Shown here piece by piece: positions 57,536-64,000 of a stretch of DNA of 64,000 nt. Source of the DNA: Cristatella mucedo (Eukaryota > Bryozoa > Phylactolaemata > Cristatellidae). The notes under the pieces were generated by a model, which searched no databases, was not told the origin of the DNA, and worked only from the letters and a program-made list of their open reading frames with translations. The DNA lies in assembly GCA_009760855.2 (NCBI GenBank), contig WPIO01000173.1:502501-566500 (forward strand), written 5' to 3'. The stretch's first letter is position 1; each line of letters begins with the position of its first letter. Position numbers and translations under genes: made by a program.

Positions 57536-58224
57536 CGTATTCTGCAGAAAGCTAAGGTCGCAAGTAATGTGCTGTCAGTCTCTTTGGCACGAACATGCTG
57601 GAGCTAGGCAGACGCCGGTAATTCGAGCTGTCAGGCGGTGGTGCATGAGCAGCACTGGCACTGGTGGACGGGCGGAGCCTTCAACCAGCACAGGTCGCCG
57701 AAGCGGTAGCAACCGATTGACGACTCATCGGAGGTTTACTGCTCTAGCTAGGTGCATGTGCTGATTGACTTTAGGGGGTGGGCCTCTCGTCCGCCCCTGA
57801 CCACCTCCTGTTGCCCCTAAGCTGTCTGGTCTGCGTAAAGCAGGCCCTTAAGTTAATGTCGCCCGCCATTGCTTGCACAGCCGGTCATCTAGCTGCCAGT
57901 CAATCGTAGTATTTCAGCTTGCGACCAATCATAGGCTCTATTCAGAGCACACCTACTGCATGGCTTTGAAAGCAAAAGCAGACGGCTTGACCGGCGTAAT
58001 TATCGATGCACTCCATGAGAGTCCCTGTTAATGGAACACTGTGAGCTAGGAGTTCAAAAATCCGATTTTATGGCAACGAGTGATAAAGTCTATATCGGAC
58101 AGATTTCATGGTACTAGCAATTGCGTTAGTAAAGCGTAGCCATATAGAAATGCTGTTGCTCTGGCTCGGGTACGTGAATGCTATGAGTTTGGAATGTTGA
58201 GCTGCCAAATCCATGTCCTAAAAC
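57536..58224. other. No feature seen
   Basis: Nothing recognised on either strand. Confidence 0.35.
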
Positions 58225-58900
58225 TTAAACATAAAGATAAAGAGGCCGGATTCGCGACCGATCGGCAAGAGGAAGAGTATAAACCATTAAAAGAACTGGA
58301 ACAAGCATAGAGTCCTGAGGTACCCCATATTTCAGACGTTCCTCGGATGATCTTTGTTCATTCACGTTAGTACTCTGTAGTCTCCCACTGAGGTAGAACC
58401 TGCACCATTGCAAAGCAGTGCCAGCGATGCCCAGGCGAGATGAGAGGCACTCTAGTAGAACTTTGTGATCGATAGCATCAAAAGCTGCCGAAAGATCGAG
58501 AAAAGGCAGAGATACTCTACATATGTCTGCATTCCTAAGTAGATTGTCGTACACACGAAGCAATACTGACCTTGTGGAGTGATTTGCTCTAAAAAAAATA
58601 GACTGGAAACTGCAAGCAAGGTTTGCAGTCTTAATATATGAGCTCAGCTGGTCTGCCACGAACCGTTGTAGTGTCTTAGATAGGAACGGTAGAAGGGATA
58701 CTGGGTCGTAGTTCTCAAGTTCTTTTGGTCTAGTGCTGCTTTCTTGAGTAGTGGGATGACTACAGCCTTTTTGAGAGTTGATAGGACATGACCTAAAGCT
58801 AATTACACATTAATGATGTCAGTTATGCATGGCAGCAGCAGATTAATGCATCGGAGAAGCAAGACAATAGGAATAGGGTCGTGAGGACTTGTCTTCTTTG
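58225..58900 (-). mobile_element. LINE-A reverse transcriptase core fragment
   Basis: Minus strand encodes FRANHSTRSVLLRVYDNLLR, DLSAAFDAIDHKVLLE (RT motif A, catalytic Asp retained), SRLGIAGTALQWCRFYLSGR and LKYGVPQDSMLVPVLLMVYT (motif B, QDS for QGS). It breaks off before the YADD motif. Upstream (58660-58900) is finger-domain sequence with stops. Confidence 0.88.
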
Positions 58901-59039
58901 ATTGGCTAGAAAGGATGGGCCGAAAGCAGCAGCAGGCAAGTATGCTTCATTGCATAAAAAGCTAGCTCCAAATTCTAGGTCCTTGAGAGCAAAACCATCT
59001 TTCGCCTATATTCTGTAAGATGAATAATGAAACAGTTAA
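58901..59039. other. No feature seen
   Basis: Short unassigned gap. Confidence 0.35.
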
Positions 59040-59310
59040 TTTATCGTCCACTGACGACCAAGCGGGCACTAGGAGGCTGAAACTGGTCCTCCGGTTTGGG
59101 TATGTATGAAGGAGTCAAGTCGTAGCTGGCCTTGTGGGTCAGCCTAAGAGCTTTACTCCATATCCATCGATCAAACGGAAGTCTTAAAAGTTCCTTGAGC
59201 AGAAGAGACACGTGGCTGAAATGCTGTGACTCGCTGACCAGCCTTACCACCATTTCCATCACAATCTGCATTGGCATATTGGCTTTTTCAGTAGCCCATC
59301 CAAAATAAAG
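59040..59310 (-). mobile_element. LINE-B fragment
   Basis: Minus strand encodes MPMQIVMEMVVRLVSESQHF, SLLLKELLRLPFDRWIWSKA, LRLTHKASYDLTPSYI: family B pattern (LQLAMEMAARIV, SPLLKEPGWLPLDQRMQSKV) with many changes. Neither end is intact. Confidence 0.75.
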
Positions 59311-59404
59311 CTGAAACTATCTAGCCTAGACAGATTTTGAGAGACAGTTTTAGATCGATCGCTATGCCTCAGTGTTTTTTGCTTAATTCACTTCGATCGC
59401 TCCC

Positions 59405-59437
59405 TATTCGATACCTATTCGATACCTATTCGATACC
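59405..59437. repeat. Three exact 11-base units
   Basis: TATTCGATACC repeated three times without change. Confidence 0.9.
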
Positions 59438-59499
59438 TGTCTGTGCACATAGTCATGAAAATGCCAGGAGGAATTAATTTGGATTGCTCACGATCCCAC

Positions 59500-59978
59500 G
59501 TTGTGTTAATGTATACTCACCCGTGAATCGCGAAACCCCAAGACACGTGACATCGATGCTGTCCGTGCGAGAATATCTGCATCACCTCTGCTGCTCAGTC
59601 CTCCCTCCGATCTGTCATCATTGGTTGATAGCTACAACACGACACTAGCTGACACGCTCGTGAAGTTTGCACCTCTGACAAAGTGCACTGTGCGCCCTCG
59701 TTCAGACGGCCTATGGTTTACCAGAGACATTTAACTAGCTAGGGGAAAGCTTGAAAAAGCATGCACAAGTCAGGGCTGACTGTCCATCGACAGGCATACG
59801 AGGAGGTAGGTCATACTAATTGTTCCAAGCAAAGGCCAAGTCTAGCCTCCATAAAAACATTGTTAAATCCCAGATGCACGATCCAATAATGCTGATGTCG
59901 ACGATCAAACATCTCAACAGCTCCCAGGTTAGCTCCTTACCTGGGATCAAGTGCATTATTATTATTATTATTATTAAA
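59500..59978 (+). mobile_element. Internally deleted LINE-A (linker joined directly to 3' tail)
   Basis: Encodes SPLLLSPPSDLSSLVDSYNT, TLADTLVKFAPLTKCTVRPR, DGLWFTRDI stop, then pieces of the pre-RT segment, and at 59945 jumps to ATCAAGTGCATTATTATTAT, the 3' tail. RT domain and 3' UTR are absent. Confidence 0.82.
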
Positions 59979-60984
59979 TGTAGCACATCTACGTTCCGGA
60001 AGGCGCGCGATGATCTTGAAATAAGCTGAAGATGCGCTGCATTGTCATTTTCATTGAAACTTTCTTTTCCTTTTAATTAACACTGTCATGAAGACTTCCT
60101 AGTCGGAATTTCTGCATGCATTGTCGCTTCACCAATTAATCACTAGCCGCGATACAGGTTTAAGGTTGACCAGTATTTGTCCCGAATTCGCTGAGACTAG
60201 CTTTAGTTAAGAGCGCCGCGTTTGCAGCCTAGTTCTGTCCGGATGAGGAAGCCGCGTTTGTAACAGCGGACCGAGCTCAGCTTCGGCAAGATCGCATTCG
60301 CCGAAGACGGCGCGTCGACGGTTCACACGCCATCGCGACTCTTCTGTTGTGATTCTGTCGTATGTAGGGCGTAGTGCGTCAGCTTTCTTCTCACTTCACG
60401 GTCGTATCGCCGATACTTGGCGCGGTTCGCTGTATTTTTAGCTGTCGCAGCTTTGGCCGCCGCCGCCGGAGTCGGCTTTTACATCTATAGACGACACATG
60501 GCGCTATACAAAGTGAATTATAATTATTAAGTAGTTTGCTGGCTGCGCGATAGCTAGCCGCTGAGCTGTCGCTGTGCATCGCTCAAGCGCCGCTTCGGCG
60601 AGCGATCGAGCGTCGAAGCTTCATCGTTAACGCTCCTTGACTTGATTCGTCAAGTCGGTAAGAATAAGTCGACACCAACTGACCGAGGCGCATAATCCAC
60701 TTCCACCAATGTACGGCAGCTCGGGTCAAATTAAACGGGCGGGACCCAGCTGAATGAGAAGCCACAATTCAGTTCGATGTCGAGGGAGTGCGGCGGACGT
60801 TGATGGTGGAGACAACTCCGAATTCAGCATCTCTGAGCTGCCCCGCGACGATCCGCAGCCGCACCACTGCCTCAGCTGAACGCCGTTGCTTCGCGACGGC
60901 AGCGTGGATGGCGGCAGCCAGCCGACCTGGGCACTGTTGGCAGAACGCCGTAGCTGCCGAACCGGAAGGGAGCTTACGCCCTGT
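59979..60984. other. No gene called; CpG-rich 60230-60660
   Basis: GC-rich, with a short SINE-2-like tail at 60487-60530 (ATGGCGCTATACAAAGTGAA, then ATTATAATTATT). Open minus frame 60726-61088 overlaps the AATAAA module and is not a recognised gene. Confidence 0.35.
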
Positions 60985-61080
60985 AGTTTTGTTCGAACAT
61001 CATAGAGCCAGCTGATGAACAATGCCAATGGTTTATTGCACAAGGCACGGAGCCGCAAGACGCACGACTGCCTTAGCCCC
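60985..61080 (-). repeat. Dispersed AATAAA module, copy 2
   Basis: Reverse complement: GTGCGTCTTGCGGCTCCGTG, TGTGCAATAAACCATTGGCA, CAGCTGGCTCTATGATG. Same arrangement as copies 1 and 3; in the coding sense copies 1 and 2 share CVLRLRA.CNK by chance of frame. Confidence 0.65.
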
Positions 61081-61176
61081 TTTCTCACACTCCAGTCTAG
61101 GCCAAGTCACAGCCCACCGGCTGGTCCTAGGCCAACGTCACCGTCATGGCTTGCTCTGCATCGTAAGCCACCGCCG

Positions 61177-61286
61177 ACTCTGTCGCAGGCCACTGCCAAC
61201 TCTGTCGCAGGCCACCGCCGACTCTGTCGCAGGCCACTGCCGACTCTGTCGCAGGCCACCGCCGACTCTGTCGTAGGCCACCTCCA
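61177..61286. repeat. 22-base minisatellite, five units
   Basis: Unit ACTCTGTCGCAGGCCACCGC plus CG, five in a row with few changes; a partial unit precedes it. Confidence 0.93.
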
Positions 61287-61300
61287 CCGCCTCCCTCACG

Positions 61301-61402
61301 GACGCCGCCTTCCTCGCGGACTCCGCCGCCTTCTTAGCGGACGCCGCCGCCCTCCTCGAGGACGCCGCCGCCTTCCCCGAGGACGCCGCCGCCCTCCTCC
61401 GT
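61301..61402. repeat. 21-base minisatellite, GACGCCGCCGCC-type
   Basis: Unit GACGCCGCCGCCCTCCTCGA plus G, four to five imperfect copies directly after the 22-base array. Confidence 0.88.
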
Positions 61403-61780
61403 GCGCAGTCTCACTGTCTGTCGTCTCGCACAACGCAGCTGCTTCGCAAGGAGCAAAAACAAGTGCCACTCACTCGGTTCATAGCCACTTTTCTTTGTCT
61501 CCCTCTCGAAGTTCAGCATCCTGTTTACACGGGCCACAGTCGCTTCCGCCGAGAAATAGCTTGCGGTTTGGTTCGATCATCGTAGAGCCTGTGCAGGCTG
61601 GGGAGGCGGCTGCACATGCCGGAGACAGGCGGCAGGATCGGCAGAGGCTGATAGGCTTGCTCATTGCTGCTCTGTACCTTTCAGCTACATGTGTCGGTGA
61701 TGCAAACTTGTGACCCTTTGTGTTGGTGCTGCAAACTTGTGACCTTGAGATCAAGGGGCATGTGGTCTGAGTATATTCAG
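61403..61780. other. No gene recognised; partial AATAAA-module relative near 61565
   Basis: GGTTCGATCATCGTAGAGCC at 61567-61587 resembles GTTCGAACATCATAGAGCC at 60992-61010, so part of the module family extends here. Confidence 0.4.
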
Positions 61781-62104
61781 GCCGATACCGCTCCTTTCCT
61801 CAACAGCTGGTGGGAGCATCCCCGAGAGGGGCGTGTGCACAGCTGTGGTCAGCTTCTAAAAAGGCGTTGACACGGGCCAATAACCCGCTGGTGAACAGAT
61901 GATGGATTCACCATCGGGGTCGGCCAAGGGACAGCCAGGGTCGAGGAGAGGAGTGGAGCGAGAGTAGGGGCCGAGGGGAGCCGTGCGCTCTTCGGCTCCG
62001 TGCGTGGTAATAAACTGTCGGTGTTGGGCATCGGCTGGCTCTCTGTGCACAGGCCCCTCTCGGGGATGCTCCCACCAGCTGTTGAGGAAAGGAGCGGTAC
62101 CGGC
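61781..62104. repeat. 62-base inverted repeat around 200 bases
   Basis: Left arm 61781-61842 (GCCGATACCGCTCCTTTCCT ... TGTGCACAG), right arm 62043-62104 is its reverse complement at 60 of 62 positions. The 200-base loop contains the AATAAA module copy 3. A cruciform or foldback structure is possible. Confidence 0.92.
61985..62048 (+). repeat. Dispersed AATAAA module, copy 3
   Basis: GTGCGCTCTTCGGCTCCGTG, AATAAACTGTCGGTGTTGGG, CATCGGCTGGCTCTCTGTGC. Closest to copy 1 (51353-51431). Confidence 0.75.
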
Positions 62105-62499
62105 CCGCATGCAATCGAACTACACGCCCATTCTTCGTTCTGACTAAGGCAGCTGTACCAGCAGTAAGAACGTGCGCGGGCGGATCACCAAAGCCAGAAC
62201 GTTCGGAAGTTGTTCGTGGATATCTCGTTGCGTTAATTTGGGTGCAGCATGCCTTTGGCATATAATAGACGATTCGCGGACGAAGCACATAATTATATAA
62301 ATTTTCATATTATAATTGACGATTCTGGGTTTCCATGTTTCCTGTAAAAGAAAAAATTCTAGAATGTTATGTCTGTGCTCTGAGCTCCAGCAGTTTGAAG
62401 CGTATCAATAGAAGCGTAGGAGGCTCGATCGCCAAGGCTTGTATATACGGTTTAGAGGCATGGCTCGGTAGATATAATTCGAGTGGTGGGGTGGTGCGA
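62105..62499. other. No feature seen
   Basis: Nothing recognised. Confidence 0.35.
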
Positions 62500-62585
62500 G
62501 TGAAAGCCTGGGGAGTGATAACTTCACACTTGGCTAGCCGTAGCATAAAAATGAAGGTCCCTAAAAGTGAGCGATAGAACCCACA
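62500..62585 (-). mobile_element. Short LINE-A remnant
   Basis: AAAATGAAGGTCCCTAAAAG, TGAGCGATAGAACC: a piece of the minus-strand ORF region. Confidence 0.5.
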
Positions 62586-62647
62586 AGCCTTTTAAAAGAG
62601 GAGTATTACCAAGAAAAAGTGCAACGTAGCAGTTTCTTACACAAATG

Positions 62648-62993
62648 CCATGTAATATAATGTATCTCTGTCTGTAACTCCGCAAAGCCACAAAGACTAT
62701 GCAGGTGGTACGCAGGAGAGTTTTGTATAGCTCGCTCACAGCCTAAGCGGCCTTCGGTACGCATTCAGTAGCCAACATACTTTATCTCAAGAAACAAAGA
62801 GAAAATGGGAAACATAGCAAAGTCATGAGAGCAGTTGAGGTAGTGAGTAGCATACAAGTAGCAGCTCAGGACCGCTGGAGAGAATGAGCCCAAGTCGGCA
62901 TTACGAGAGTAGTTGTCGTTGCGTAAGAAATGTGGAAGCGAGTTCCTCACTCAAGAACCTGCAGAGCTAAAGCTTCATTCGCCAACGATCTTT
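62648..62993 (-). mobile_element. LINE-B 3' fragment
   Basis: Reverse TTACA-type tail (TGTAATATAATGTATCTC), then minus-strand C-terminus: RNSLPHFLRNDNYSRNADLG, CYLYATHYLNCS, and YRMRTE-type end remnants (AGCCTAAGCGGCCTTCGGTA). Several frame breaks. Confidence 0.85.
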
Positions 62994-64000
62994 AACGGGG
63001 TAACCCACGAGAATTTTTAAAAGTTGTTAATTTTTTTGAAATTCGCGTATTAAAGATAAACTAGTTATAAATGCAAGCTCAAATTTTGGTGGTTGTCAGA
63101 TTACTGGAACGTAACCAGTAGAATTATTATGCAAGACCTATTTAAAGCGGAAGTAGTACATCGAGCTCAACAAAATAATTTTGTTTGAAAAATAACTGAG
63201 CCGGAACTGAGGTTTTCTGGGGAACTCTGTGAATATAAGCTATTCAGCCCTAAACAGACCCTCAAAAAATAACTGGAAAATGATTAAACGTACAACTTTC
63301 CCAGGAATGACACGCCCCTCGAGATCGCACGTCCGACTGGTAGTATTACAAGATGATAAAAGAGTAAACCCCCTAGCGGCAGGGTGCCGCCAGGGATGCT
63401 AGGTCCCGCCTCTGCTTCCCCGCCCCGCCCATAGCAACCGGCGGTAAATGGCATTCCAAGGCCCACTCCTTATTTACTTGGTAGAAACCTGCTTACATTG
63501 GTATGTTTACATCAGATCATAAACCGTAAGTGACTGTCGTTCGACCAGTAGACGAACATTAGGGATAATGTATTGAGAATTTACTGCTGCCGGGGCCCTC
63601 GTAACTAAGGAATCCATTATCACGGCAGCGCATGAATCCTGGGACAGCTGATCCAGTTCCTGTAGACGACATAACGCACGAGGCGACGGCCGCGAGTGGT
63701 ACTTTGTTCGGCGGCCGGTCAGCGTGGTGACTTGGATGGAACTAGCGCGTCGTTTACTGGAAGCCAGTCTGAAAATGTTGATTCATTTCTATTCAAGGAA
63801 ATTTAGGTGATTTCAAGTTCTCATTTATGTCGTTAATAGTTAGATATTTGTATTGGTGAATGCCAGTGAGCCGCCCAGCTGTACCCTGGATTGCCGGCCT
63901 GCGGTATGAGACCTATCGCGGATATGATCTGCTTAGGCTGTATAAGGATCTTGTTAGATTGACCTATTCCTAAGATCCATATTTATCTATTTATTGAATT
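62994..64000. other. No feature seen
   Basis: GC-rich pocket 63360-63440; otherwise unremarkable, with no exon or repeat recognised. Confidence 0.35.

Overview
This is eukaryotic, almost certainly invertebrate animal, nuclear DNA. Exons are short and bounded by GT..AG splice sites, about half or more of the window is degraded non-LTR retrotransposons (LINEs), tRNA-derived SINEs and long simple-sequence tracts, and there are no operons, ribosome binding sites or long uninterrupted genes. The species cannot be named from the sequence.

Plus strand, 1-25.6 kb: the 3' part of one multi-exon gene. I reconstructed twelve exons from splice sites and reading-frame continuity (1186-1252, 2801-2944, 4282-4451, a possible 33-base exon 8563-8595, 11109-11396, 13369-13626, 14001-14124, 18767-18900, 19927-20141, 21060-21196, 24047-24227, 24786-25110). 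Intron phases agree at every junction and the frame closes exactly at a TAA, giving about 690 residues of C-terminal protein. It looks like a large, ciliary-type WD-repeat protein C-terminus (WDR97/WDR87-like is my best guess). Its introns hold most of the transposons in this half, including a (TATC)n array of roughly 930 bases.

Minus strand, 34-51 kb: two related small genes I do not recognise. Copy 1 has a first exon in a CpG-rich island (50815-50922), an acidic exon (50569-50623) and a tyrosine-rich last exon (46508-46731). Copy 2 has an acidic exon (37410-37502) and a tyrosine-rich last exon (34200-34450). The two last exons are clearly homologous and may be paralogous genes or alternative 3' exons of one gene. 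This is the most interesting unexplained system in the window.

The rest is transposon-derived. Family LINE-A (CR1/L2-like; endonuclease and reverse transcriptase fragments; 3' tail of ATT repeats) has about 25 copies in both orientations. Family LINE-B (a second CR1/L2-like family; 3' tail of TTACA repeats) has about 8. Two SINE families are present, and one of them shares its 3' tail with LINE-A. Nested insertions are frequent (B within A at 26.3-27.6 kb and 34.7-35.9 kb; A and a SINE within A at 21.4-23.9 kb). The last 12 kb add minisatellites, a 62-base inverted repeat and a dispersed AATAAA-bearing module that may be part of an LTR. LINE-A, LINE-B, SINE-1 and SINE-2 are my own labels. No intact mobile element was found; every coding copy is truncated, frameshifted or has a damaged catalytic motif.
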